In this document: positions 8,452 to 16,377 of the stretch, piece after piece
Numbering within the stretch: position 1 is the first letter of the stretch
Layout: each line of letters starts with the position of its first letter
Assembly (NCBI GenBank): GCA_015234425.1
Contig: JADGNE010000067.1
Coordinates: forward strand, 27,207-91,206
Length of the DNA stretch: 64,000 nucleotides
Direction of reading: 5' to 3'
Source of the DNA: Devosia sp.
Lineage (GTDB): Bacteria; Pseudomonadota; Alphaproteobacteria; Rhizobiales; Devosiaceae
The notes under the pieces: generated by a model
Database searches by the model: none
What the model was told of the DNA's origin: nothing
Seen by the model: only the letters and a program-made list of their open reading frames with translations
Program-made: the position numbers and the translations under genes

Positions 8452-8657
8452 CAGCGCCGACGGACCGCATCGCAGAAAGCGTCAAACTGAGCCGGCCGTC
8501 CCAACGGGCGCTCGCGGGGGCAGGGATATCCACCTTTGCCGACCTCGCAGACTGGACCCGCGCGGCCATCGCCGCCTTGCATGGGATCGGCCCCAAGACA
8601 TTCACCGAACTCGATCCGGCCATGGCCGAGCGCGGCCTTACCTACAAAGCCCAATGA
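8448..8657 (+). CDS. Small helix-hairpin-helix protein
   Basis: This 69-residue protein has the pattern L-S-R-P-S-Q-R-A-L-A-x-A-G-I-x-T-F-A-D-L followed by L-H-G-I-G-P-K-T, the two halves of a helix-hairpin-helix or RNA-polymerase alpha-CTD-like fold that contacts nucleic acid or protein. No catalytic domain is attached. It overlaps the Nudix gene upstream and ybgC downstream by 4 bp each, so it is surely translated as part of that operon. The biological role is unknown. Confidence 0.75.
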   Translation: MTAPTDRIAESVKLSRPSQRALAGAGISTFADLADWTRAAIAALHGIGPKTFTELDPAMAERGLTYKAQ

Positions 8658-9049
8658 CCCAGCACAGCTTTCCAGTCCGCATCTACTACGAAGACACCGA
8701 CTTCTCCGGCAATGTCTACCATGCGGCCTATCTCAAATTCTTCGAGCGCGGCCGCACCGAGTTCCTGCGCGATATCGGCGTCAGCCACGCCGAGCTTGCC
8801 AAGGACGGCATTGCCTTTGCCGTGCGGACGATGGAAATCGACTTCAAGGCTGCATCCCATATCGATGAACAGCTGCTCGTCATCACGGAAGTGGTCGAAG
8901 TAACCGGCGCCCGACTTGTTCTGGACCAGACAATTCTGCGTGAGGAACAACTGCTGACAAAGGCACGCGTGGTTGTCGCAGCCATCAAAACCAGCGGTGG
9001 CCCGGCACGTTTGCCGGTGGAGCTGCGCGCCCGCCTGGCTGGCGCTTAG
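8654..9049 (+). CDS. ybgC: Tol-Pal-associated acyl-CoA thioesterase YbgC
   Basis: The 131-residue hot-dog thioesterase has the family active-site segment Y-E-D-T-D16-F-S-G-N-V-Y-H23, and a length normal for YbgC. YbgC hydrolyses acyl-CoA or acyl-ACP thioesters in the cytoplasm near the inner membrane and is typically the first gene of the tol-pal cluster, as here. The start at 8654 overlaps the helix-hairpin-helix gene by 4 bp; longer upstream readings run through that gene in another frame and are rejected. A 191-bp gap separates it from tolQ. Confidence 0.93.
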   Translation: MTQHSFPVRIYYEDTDFSGNVYHAAYLKFFERGRTEFLRDIGVSHAELAKDGIAFAVRTMEIDFKAASHIDEQLLVITEVVEVTGARLVLDQTILREEQLLTKARVVVAAIKTSGGPARLPVELRARLAGA

Positions 9050-9240
9050 GGGAATGTGATCGCTGTCACACCCGGTTTCTTAACCACTTGGTCACCATAA
9101 TCGCGTCAAAGAGATCATTAGCCTCGATCCGGGGACGCAAAGTCCTGGTTCGTTGGCATTTCTCTTAATTTTGACAGATTCCGCCCCCATCGCACCAGCA
9201 ACGGGGTCGGGCGCTTGGGCCGGGCCGAAAGGATCACTTC

Positions 9241-9951
9241 ATGGAAGCCATGGATGCAGTGGGGACGGTCGCTCCCCATGCTGACCTCTCCATCTGGGGA
9301 CTGTTTTGGGCGGCGGACATTGTCGTCAAGACGGTGATGCTGGGTCTTCTGGGTGCCTCGATCTGGTGCTGGGCGATCATCGTCGACAAGTCGATTGCCT
9401 ATAGGCGCACGCAGGCCGAGATGAACCGCTTCGAGCGCATCTTCTGGTCGGGCCAGTCGCTTGAAGAGCTTTACCAGCAGCAGGCGGAAAAGCCGGCTGG
9501 CGGCATGGGCTCGGTGTTTGTCGCGGCCATGAAGGAATGGAAGCGCAGCCACGAGCAGAACGCGGCAAGCTTTGTCGGCATGCAGCAGCGTCTCGACAAG
9601 GTGCTGGACGTTGCCATCGCCCGCGAGAGCGAATTTCTCGAAAAGCGCCTGGGCTTTCTGGCCACGGTCGGTTCGGCAGGCCCGTTCATCGGCCTGTTCG
9701 GAACGGTCTGGGGCATCATGAATGCCTTCACCAACATCGCCCAGTCGTCCTCGACCAATCTGGCCGTGGTGGCCGGTCCCATCGCCGAGGCGCTGTTCGC
9801 AACCGCCATCGGCCTTGTGGCCGCTATTCCTGCGGTTATCGCATACAACAAGCTTTCTGCCGATGCCGGCAAGATGATCGGGCGTCTCGAAGGCTTTGCC
9901 GACGAGTTCTCGACCATCCTTTCCCGCCAGCTCGAAGCGCGGAACCGCTAA
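9241..9951 (+). CDS. tolQ: Tol-Pal system proton channel TolQ
   Basis: The 236-residue inner-membrane protein has three membrane segments, about 18-48, 137-162 and 180-205, with a large cytoplasmic loop between the first and second. The G-P-F-I-G-L-F-G-T-V-W-G motif of the TolQ/ExbB/MotA family is present in the second. With TolR it forms the stator that uses the proton gradient to energise TolA during outer-membrane constriction. ATG at 9241 is preceded by GAAAGGATC. The next gene starts 1 bp after its stop. Confidence 0.96.
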   Translation: MEAMDAVGTVAPHADLSIWGLFWAADIVVKTVMLGLLGASIWCWAIIVDKSIAYRRTQAEMNRFERIFWSGQSLEELYQQQAEKPAGGMGSVFVAAMKEWKRSHEQNAASFVGMQQRLDKVLDVAIARESEFLEKRLGFLATVGSAGPFIGLFGTVWGIMNAFTNIAQSSSTNLAVVAGPIAEALFATAIGLVAAIPAVIAYNKLSADAGKMIGRLEGFADEFSTILSRQLEARNR

Positions 9952-9952
9952 G

Positions 9953-10393
9953 ATGGGCATGGGTGGTCCATCGGGCGGTGGTGGCGGCGGCGGACGTCGC
10001 CGGCGTCGTCGCGGCAAGGCGGTCATGAGCGAAATCAACATCACGCCCATGGTGGACGTGATGCTTGTGCTGCTGATCATCTTCATGGTGGCCGCGCCGA
10101 TGATGACGGCTGGCGTGCCGGTTGATTTGCCGCGCACCGCTGCCGCTGAAATGCCAAGCCAGACACAGCCGATCACCGTCGCCGTGACGCCGGAAGGCGC
10201 GCTGTTCGTCGACGAAACCCCGGTGACCGAAGCCGAGCTGGTGGCGACCATCTCGGGCCTCGCCACGCCGGAAGATCGCATTTTCCTTCGCGGCGACACG
10301 ACCGCCAATTACGGCACGGTCATGCGCATCATGGGCATGTTGTCGGCTGCGGGTTATTCCAAAATCGGTCTCGTTACCGAGCGCGAACAGTAG
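9953..10393 (+). CDS. tolR: Tol-Pal system protein TolR
   Basis: This 146-residue protein has an unusual glycine run and an arginine-rich stretch (residues 4-20) before the conserved S-E-I-N-I-T-P-M-V-D-V-M-L-V-L segment, whose Asp in the single membrane helix (about 35) is the proton-carrying residue of TolR/ExbD. The rest is the periplasmic domain that binds peptidoglycan. The Gly/Arg N-terminus is common in Hyphomicrobiales TolR. ATG at 9953 is 1 bp after tolQ. Confidence 0.95.
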   Translation: MGMGGPSGGGGGGGRRRRRRGKAVMSEINITPMVDVMLVLLIIFMVAAPMMTAGVPVDLPRTAAAEMPSQTQPITVAVTPEGALFVDETPVTEAELVATISGLATPEDRIFLRGDTTANYGTVMRIMGMLSAAGYSKIGLVTEREQ

Positions 10394-10402
10394 GCGCCGG
10401 GC

Positions 10403-11623
10403 ATGCGGACGGGTGTCGTCGTATCGATTACAGCGCATGTGGTGCTGATCGCGCTTGGCCTGATCAGCCTGGGCTCGACAGACCCGCTCGAGGCCAGCGT
10501 TGAATCGATCTCGGTCGATCTCGTGCCTATTGAAGAATATACCAATATCCGGATGGGCCAACTCGACAGCACGATTGTCGAAACCGATACGCCATCGGTG
10601 GTCGAGAGCGATCAGCCGGCCGAACTGGCCCAGCCGACGGGCAATACCGAGCAGGACCAGCCCACGCCGTCCCCGGCCGATGTGCCGACGCCAGCGCCGG
10701 TGACCGAAACCGCGCCTGCCCCTGAGCCCGCGCCACAGCCCGAGCCGGAACCAGAACCAGCCCCCGAGCCGGAGCCAGAACCAGCACCAGAGCCAGAGCC
10801 GACGCCTGCGCCGACACCGGTCCCGCCGGTGCCGCAGACGCGTCCGCCGACGCCTGAGCCCACACCGGAGCCCGAGCCCGCGCCGACCCCGGAACCAGAG
10901 CCGACGCCGGAGCCAACACCGGCGCCGACGCCAGCCCCCGTGCCGGAGCCAACACCCCAGCCGACGCCGACGCCTGAGCCGACGCCCGAGCCTGTGGTGA
11001 CCGAGCCCGAGGAGCCGCGCGTTGCAGCGCCCACGCCGGCGCAGCGTCCAACCAATCTGGCGCGTCTGCGTGAGCAATTCGCTGCGGCCGAGGCTGAACG
11101 CAAGAAGCGTGAGGAAGAAGAACGCCAGCGCCAGGCTGCGGCCCGTGCCCAGCAGAACCAGTCGACTGCGGCTACGCCTGCTCCTGCGCCGACGCGTCCC
11201 GGTCCGACCCAGGCTGACAGCAGCAATGCCGACGACATCGCGGCGCTGATCAACAATGCGCCGACCACGGGCGGCACGACCGGGCAGGGCGGTTCGCCAA
11301 CGCTTGGCGACACCACCGGAACATCGGCGCGCCTCAGCCGTTCGGAAATAGACGGGCTCGCCGGACGGGTACGCAAATACTGGAATCTTCTGCCCAGCGA
11401 CGTGAACAGCGGCATGACCGTTGTGCTGCGCCTCAATCTCAACAGGGACGGCACGGTCAACGGTATCCCGGAAATCATTTCGGCGGACCCATCGCCCCAG
11501 GGCGCCGCACTTGGACGGGCTGCACAACGTGCCGTGGTAGCGGCCATGCAGGATGGTCCGTTCCAACTGTCTGCCGATGCCTATGACCAATGGCGACAGC
11601 TCGAGCTGGAGCTGAGGCCCTGA
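10403..11623 (+). CDS. tolA: Tol-Pal system protein TolA with Pro/Glu-rich stalk
   Basis: The 406-residue protein has an N-terminal membrane anchor (about 4-24), a Pro-Glu/Pro-Thr repeat stalk (about 90-205) instead of the long Lys/Ala helix of E. coli TolA, a short charged helix (about 215-250, rich in Glu/Arg/Gln), and a C-terminal TolA-III/TonB-like domain (about 310-406) with R-K-Y-W and V-V-L-R-L-N-L-N-x-D-G. It spans the periplasm and links TolQR to TolB and Pal. The stalk is encoded by repetitive GC-rich DNA (about 10,670-11,000), so its length is likely to vary between strains. Confidence 0.93.
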   Translation: MRTGVVVSITAHVVLIALGLISLGSTDPLEASVESISVDLVPIEEYTNIRMGQLDSTIVETDTPSVVESDQPAELAQPTGNTEQDQPTPSPADVPTPAPVTETAPAPEPAPQPEPEPEPAPEPEPEPAPEPEPTPAPTPVPPVPQTRPPTPEPTPEPEPAPTPEPEPTPEPTPAPTPAPVPEPTPQPTPTPEPTPEPVVTEPEEPRVAAPTPAQRPTNLARLREQFAAAEAERKKREEEERQRQAAARAQQNQSTAATPAPAPTRPGPTQADSSNADDIAALINNAPTTGGTTGQGGSPTLGDTTGTSARLSRSEIDGLAGRVRKYWNLLPSDVNSGMTVVLRLNLNRDGTVNGIPEIISADPSPQGAALGRAAQRAVVAAMQDGPFQLSADAYDQWRQLELELRP

Positions 11624-11693
11624 CCTTGAATTTGCCTGTTTGCTGGCCAGTATGACCTGACCGCAAACGGCGCGATTGGAGACATGAACAAAG

Positions 11694-13004
11694 ATGACTC
11701 TGCTAACCCGGCGCAATGCGCTCAAGCTCGGCCTTGCTGGCGGCGCCCTGATGGCCTCTTCTTCCCTGGCGATGGCCCAGCTGCGCATCGTGGTGGAAGG
11801 TGCAAACTTCCAGCCGCTGCCGATCGCCATTCCTGACTTTGCTTCGTCCGACCCCAATTTCGGTCGGGAGATCGCCGATATCGTGCGCAATAATCTGCGC
11901 CGTTCCGGCCTCTTCTTGCCGCTCGACCCGGCCTCGCTGCCGGTGCAGGTTGGCGACGTCAACGGCACGCCTGACTTCAACGTCTGGCGTACGGCCAATG
12001 TCGATGCGCTGGTGATGGGTGCGGTCGAGCGCGGCGGCCAGATTTCCTCGTCGGTCCGCGTCTGGGATACCCAGCAGGCCGCTCAGGTCGTCGGCAAGAG
12101 CTACAATACCGATCCCAATTCGGCGCGCCGCATCGCCCATATCGTCTCGGACGCCATCTATGAACAGCTGGCCGGTGGCACGGGCTACTTCGATACGCGC
12201 GTGATCTACGTGGCCGAAAGCGGCCCCAAGGCCAACCGCACACGGCGCCTTGCCATCATGGATCAGGACGGCGCCAATTCGCAGTATCTGACCGACGGCT
12301 CGTCCATGGCGCTGACCCCGCGCTTTTCGCCCAATGGCGACATGGTCACCTATATGAATTTTGCCGAGGGCAATCCGCAGGTCTATCTGCTGCAGCTCTC
12401 GAGCGGGCGTCAGCAGCGCCTCGCCAATGTCGGCGCCATGACCTTTGCCCCGCGCTTCTCGCCCGATGGCGGCACCGTTGCCTTCTCGGTCGAGCAGGGT
12501 GGCGCCACCAATATCTATTCGGTGGGCACTGGCGGCGGACAGCCCATGCAGCTGACCTCCGGCGCGGCGATCGACACCGGCCCGTCCTATTCGCCCGATG
12601 GCTCGCGCATCGTGTTCGAGAGCGATCGTGGTGGTTCGCCACAGATCTACATGATGGGCTCGGGCGGCGGGAACGCCCAGCGCATCAGCTTCGGCCAGGG
12701 CTCCTATTCGACCCCCGTCTGGTCCCCCAAGGGCGATCTCATCGCCTTTACCCGCCAGTCCGGCGGCCAGTTCCACATCGGCATCATGGCGCCTGATGGT
12801 TCAGGGGAGCGCCTGCTCTATTCGAGCTACCACGCCGAGGGGCCGACCTGGGCTCCCAATGGCCGGGTGATCATGTTCTTCCAGGATCCGGGTGGCAATG
12901 ACGGCCCGCGCCTGATGAGCGTCGATATCTGGGGTCGCAACCCCCTGACTATTCCGACCGAGAGCTACGCGTCCGATCCCGCCTGGTCCAACCTGCGCGG
13001 CTAA
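11694..13004 (+). CDS. tolB: Tol-Pal system periplasmic beta-propeller TolB
   Basis: The 436-residue protein has an N-terminal alpha/beta domain (about 30-165) and a beta-propeller (about 190-430) built from repeated P-x-F-S-P-N/D-G and S-x-D/N-x-x-x-I-Y blades. It binds Pal and TolA in the periplasm. The signal peptide reads T-R6-R7-N-A-L-K followed by a mild hydrophobic core and A-M-A-Q, which looks like a twin-arginine rather than a plain Sec signal. ATG at 11694 lies after GGAGA with a long spacer. A terminator follows it. Confidence 0.95.
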   Translation: MTLLTRRNALKLGLAGGALMASSSLAMAQLRIVVEGANFQPLPIAIPDFASSDPNFGREIADIVRNNLRRSGLFLPLDPASLPVQVGDVNGTPDFNVWRTANVDALVMGAVERGGQISSSVRVWDTQQAAQVVGKSYNTDPNSARRIAHIVSDAIYEQLAGGTGYFDTRVIYVAESGPKANRTRRLAIMDQDGANSQYLTDGSSMALTPRFSPNGDMVTYMNFAEGNPQVYLLQLSSGRQQRLANVGAMTFAPRFSPDGGTVAFSVEQGGATNIYSVGTGGGQPMQLTSGAAIDTGPSYSPDGSRIVFESDRGGSPQIYMMGSGGGNAQRISFGQGSYSTPVWSPKGDLIAFTRQSGGQFHIGIMAPDGSGERLLYSSYHAEGPTWAPNGRVIMFFQDPGGNDGPRLMSVDIWGRNPLTIPTESYASDPAWSNLRG

Positions 13005-13028
13005 GGTCCTGCGCGGTCGACATGAACC

Positions 13029-13061
13029 CAAGCCCCCGGCGTCATCGTCGGGGGCTTTTTG
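13029..13061 (+). terminator. Terminator after tolB
   Basis: AAGCCCCCG and CGGGGGCTT pair around a short loop, ending in a T run at 13056-13060, 25 bp after the tolB stop. It suggests pal has a separate promoter or is reached by partial read-through. Confidence 0.85.
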
Positions 13062-13261
13062 CTGTCGCAATATCCTTACCACTTAACCTTAACGTGATCG
13101 CCAGCACTTGTTGTTGCTGACAAGCAACGCCACAAAAAAGGCCGGTTTCCCGCCACATCCGCGCCCCAATAGGCAAAGATTAACCATGTCCGACAACCCG
13201 GCCTTAAGACTAAGCGCGGTAAATGCCTTGCTTAAGATTTTTGCCTTTCCAGGAGCCTTCC

Positions 13262-13762
13262 GTGGTCATTCCCGCACCCATCAATACCGCGTTGCGCGCT
13301 GCCGCGATGCTTCTCTTCGTCGTCGTCATCGCCGCCTGTTCGCGTAGCGCCAACGACAATGTCGGCCTGACCGGCGCCGGCAATCTCGGCCCGGGCGGCG
13401 GCGCCCCCGGCAGCCAGCAGGAATTCATCGTGACCGTCGGCGATCGCGTGTTCTTTACCACCGATTCCAGCTCGCTGACCGCCGAAGCCATGGCCACCCT
13501 CGACAAGCAGGCTGCCTGGCTCAACCAGTACCAGAACTACCGCATCCTGATCGAAGGCCATGCCGACGAGCGCGGCACCCGCGAGTACAACATTGCTCTG
13601 GGCGCCCGCCGCTCCAACGTCGTGGTCAACTACCTCGTCTCCAAGGGCGTCAACGGCCAGCGCATCACCAGCCAGTCCTTCGGCAAGGAACGTCCGGTCG
13701 CGATCTGTAACGACATCTCCTGCTGGAGCCAGAACCGCCGCGCGGTCACGGTGGTCCAGTAA
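13262..13762 (+). CDS. pal: Peptidoglycan-associated lipoprotein Pal
   Basis: The 166-residue lipoprotein has a lipobox V-I-A-A-C26, so mature Pal would be anchored by an acylated Cys26 in the outer membrane. The C-terminal OmpA-like domain carries I-E-G-H-A-D-E-R-G-T-R-E-Y-N with the Asp and Arg that bind diaminopimelate in peptidoglycan. The GTG start at 13262 follows CCAGGAG and gives a normal signal peptide; a longer reading from upstream adds only unrelated residues. It is preceded by about 250 bp of intergenic DNA after the tolB terminator. Confidence 0.95.
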   Translation: MVIPAPINTALRAAAMLLFVVVIAACSRSANDNVGLTGAGNLGPGGGAPGSQQEFIVTVGDRVFFTTDSSSLTAEAMATLDKQAAWLNQYQNYRILIEGHADERGTREYNIALGARRSNVVVNYLVSKGVNGQRITSQSFGKERPVAICNDISCWSQNRRAVTVVQ

Positions 13763-13816
13763 AACATTGGCGCTCCAGAAGGAGCGTCCAATTCCAGTCA
13801 TGAACTGGAGGCAAGG

Positions 13817-13854
13817 AGCGCCCGGTACCGCGAAAGTGGGCCGGGCGCTTTGTT
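13817..13854 (+). terminator. Terminator after pal
   Basis: GAGCGCCCGG pairs with CCGGGCGCTTTG around a loop rich in G/A, with a short T run. It lies 55 bp after pal and 71 bp before cpoB. Confidence 0.7.
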
Positions 13855-13924
13855 TTGCCCAAATTGGTCTTTATCGGGAGGCCAATGGTACCCATCTTGG
13901 CGAGCATCCATTGGAGGATACGCT

Positions 13925-14953
13925 TTGAATTTTGGAATAGTCGGCAAGAAGCTGGGCGCGGGGATTTGCGCCATGGTCCTTGGACTGGGCGGTAGCTCGG
14001 CCACGGTAGTGGCGCAGAGCGCGTTTCCCCCGGCCGAGTTGCAAGGTCTGGCCTTCAACAATACCCAGCCGGGCCGGGTGCTCGTGGCCCAGGCAGACAG
14101 CGCCCAGCTCATGGTGCGCATCCAGCAGCTCGAGGAGCAGCTGCGCTCGCTCAACGGGCAGGTGGAAGGGCTGACCTTCCAGCTCACCCAGATGCAGGAA
14201 ATCATCAACCGGATGCAGGAAGACAATGAGTTTCGCTTCCAGGCACTGGAAGGCGGTGCTGGGGGAAAAACTGATGCGGCAACCCAACCGGGCAGCGTGA
14301 CGCAGCCCGAGGCGTTGCCGCAGGCCCCAAATGATGAAGCGCCGGCCACGATCGTGCCGTCCCAGGGCGTGCAGCCCTTGCCGGGTGAGCAGGAGTTCGA
14401 CCCAACTTTTGAAGAGGATGCGACCGCCCCAGCGCCGGATGATGAGCTTGGCGCTTCGGCCGATCCGCTTGTCGGGACCGGCCGCGATGGCGCTGTCGAT
14501 CTGGTTACCGGGCAGCCCCTCAACCTCACTTATGACCCGCGCGCGCCCCGCAGCGGCAATGCCGATGCGGACGCGCAGTTCACGGCGGGGTATGAGGCCC
14601 TGACTGCTGGTGACTATGCGTTCGCCGAAGATCAGTTCAGCCAGTTCGTCGAGCTCTACCCGACGAGCCCGCGCCTCACTGATGCTGCCAATTTCCTCGG
14701 GGAAGCGCTGCTGGCCCGCAGCGCCTATGACCGGGCGGCCGAAGTGCTGCTGGAAGCCTTTGAGAAGGATCCGCAGAACGCCCGCGCACCCGATATTCTG
14801 CTCAAGCTCGGTGTTGCCCTTTCCGGGGCAGGGGAGCGGGAAACCGCGTGCCGCACCTTTGATGAAGTGAGCCGCCGCTTTGCCGGGACCGAGCCGGCCT
14901 TTATCACCCGCCTCGCCGAGGAGAGAGCCAAGGCCGCATGTCCGCCAGCGTAA
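13925..14953 (+). CDS. cpoB: Cell division coordinator CpoB
   Basis: The 342-residue periplasmic protein has a signal peptide (about 1-30), a coiled coil (about 60-105, Q-x-L-E-E-Q-L and similar), a variable Pro/Ala/Glu-rich linker, and C-terminal TPR repeats (about 215-335) of the YbgF/CpoB type. CpoB links Tol-Pal activity with peptidoglycan synthesis. The TTG start at 13925 is chosen because GGAGGA lies 7 nt upstream and it immediately precedes the signal peptide; an ATG further upstream lies in the pal terminator. It overlaps tilS by 16 bp. Confidence 0.9.
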   Translation: MNFGIVGKKLGAGICAMVLGLGGSSATVVAQSAFPPAELQGLAFNNTQPGRVLVAQADSAQLMVRIQQLEEQLRSLNGQVEGLTFQLTQMQEIINRMQEDNEFRFQALEGGAGGKTDAATQPGSVTQPEALPQAPNDEAPATIVPSQGVQPLPGEQEFDPTFEEDATAPAPDDELGASADPLVGTGRDGAVDLVTGQPLNLTYDPRAPRSGNADADAQFTAGYEALTAGDYAFAEDQFSQFVELYPTSPRLTDAANFLGEALLARSAYDRAAEVLLEAFEKDPQNARAPDILLKLGVALSGAGERETACRTFDEVSRRFAGTEPAFITRLAEERAKAACPPA

Positions 14954-16212
14954 CCCCCGATCTCGCCGAAGCGGAAACGCTGGCGCGCCTCTTTGCGCCT
15001 GTCGCGCAGGAAAAAGCCCTTGGTCTGGCCGTCTCTGGCGGCCCCGACAGTCTTGCGCTGATGCTGCTGGCGCAGCGCTGGGCCGCCGCTCAGGCTGAGC
15101 CGCCACGCCTCTTCGTCTATAGCCTCGATCACGGGCTGCGGCCCGAGGCTGCTGCCGAGGTCGCCATGGTGCTGGGCGAGGCAGAGCGCCTCGGGCTCAC
15201 GGCGCGAGGGCTCCTCTGGGAGGGGCCGGCGCCCGAGACCGGTGTGCTTGAGGCCGCACGGCTTGCCCGCTACCGGATCATTGGGGACGCCATGGCCGAG
15301 GATGGTGTCAAAATCCTCGCCACTGGCCATCATCGCTCCGATCAGGCTGAAACCATCCTGATGCGCCTCGCCCATGGCAGCGGGCTGGATGGTCTGAAGG
15401 GTATGACCGTGCTGTCGCAGGTTGAGGGCGTCACCGTGTTTCGCCCGCTGCTCGATGTCGAACCGCAAACCCTTGCCGGTCTTGTCACCGACGCCGGGAT
15501 GACCCCGGCCCGCGACCCATCCAATCACGACACCAGCTATGAACGCGTCCGCTGGCGCCAATTATTGCCGGCCCTCGCCGCCGAAGGCCTCGATGGCGGC
15601 GCGTTTGCGCGTTTTGCCGGCCGCATGGCCGAAGCCGATCTGGCGCTGACCCAGCTGACCGATGCCGCTTTTGCCGAGCTCATCACCTTTGACGGCTTTG
15701 GCGCTGCCAGCCTGCCGCTGGCGACGCTGACAGCGCTGAGCCCGGCAGTCGGCCGGCGCGTCCTGAGCCGTGTTCTGGCTGTCGTCGGCGGTCGGCAGCG
15801 CCCCCGCGCCCTGGGGCAGGTGGAGCGGCTCTTCGAGCAATTGACCACCGAGACGCTGCCGCGTGGCGCGACGCTTCTGGGCGCCGTCATCCGCGTCAAG
15901 GGTGACAAGCTTATCGTGGCGCGTGAGCCTGGCCGCGTCCTGCCGGACCAGCAGGCACTGTTGCCTCAATCGGAGCTGGTCTGGGACGAGCGGTTCCGGA
16001 TTTCCAATGTTTCGGACGCGGCGGGGCTTGTCGTCTCGGCCACGGACTTCTTCCCGCGCCATCGGCTCGAGGAGGTACTTGGCTTCCGTGTCACGACTCC
16101 GGCGGAGGCGATTCGAACCGCGCCAATCGTGCGCGATGCCAGCGGCGCGGTGCTCTCGCTGGGCGGTTGGTCGTTCGATGATCGCATTACAGTCCAACTT
16201 CTTGTGGACTGA
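14938..16212 (+). CDS. tilS: tRNA(Ile)-lysidine synthetase TilS
   Basis: The 424-residue cytoplasmic enzyme modifies C34 of the CAU-anticodon tRNA-Ile with lysine, so that it reads AUA. The ATP-binding PP-loop is S33-G-G-P-D-S38, followed by the N-type ATPase fold with D-H-G-L-R, and a H-H-x-x-D-Q-A-E-T motif. A TilS-C-like domain fills the C-terminal part. The position between cpoB and ftsH is conserved in alphaproteobacteria. It overlaps cpoB by 16 bp. Confidence 0.94.
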   Translation: MSASVTPDLAEAETLARLFAPVAQEKALGLAVSGGPDSLALMLLAQRWAAAQAEPPRLFVYSLDHGLRPEAAAEVAMVLGEAERLGLTARGLLWEGPAPETGVLEAARLARYRIIGDAMAEDGVKILATGHHRSDQAETILMRLAHGSGLDGLKGMTVLSQVEGVTVFRPLLDVEPQTLAGLVTDAGMTPARDPSNHDTSYERVRWRQLLPALAAEGLDGGAFARFAGRMAEADLALTQLTDAAFAELITFDGFGAASLPLATLTALSPAVGRRVLSRVLAVVGGRQRPRALGQVERLFEQLTTETLPRGATLLGAVIRVKGDKLIVAREPGRVLPDQQALLPQSELVWDERFRISNVSDAAGLVVSATDFFPRHRLEEVLGFRVTTPAEAIRTAPIVRDASGAVLSLGGWSFDDRITVQLLVD

Positions 16213-16377
16213 CAGTGCAACCTTTGACAAAGACAGCCTATTAACCCCGTCGCGACAATATGACTGGACGGCAGGGCGCTGAGGCCTCAGGTCTTGCCCT
16301 TGTAACGCCTCAATGACGGACTTACATTCGCCCCATGCTGCCGCGCATTGCGCCGGCACCCCTCCGGGACAGGATTG

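Noticed and set aside
9836-11998. Long open frame on the minus strand across tolR-tolA-tolB
   Set aside because: Arg/Leu/Gly-rich translation without any recognisable domain; it is the antisense of three certain tol genes and results from the GC-rich Pro/Glu repeats.
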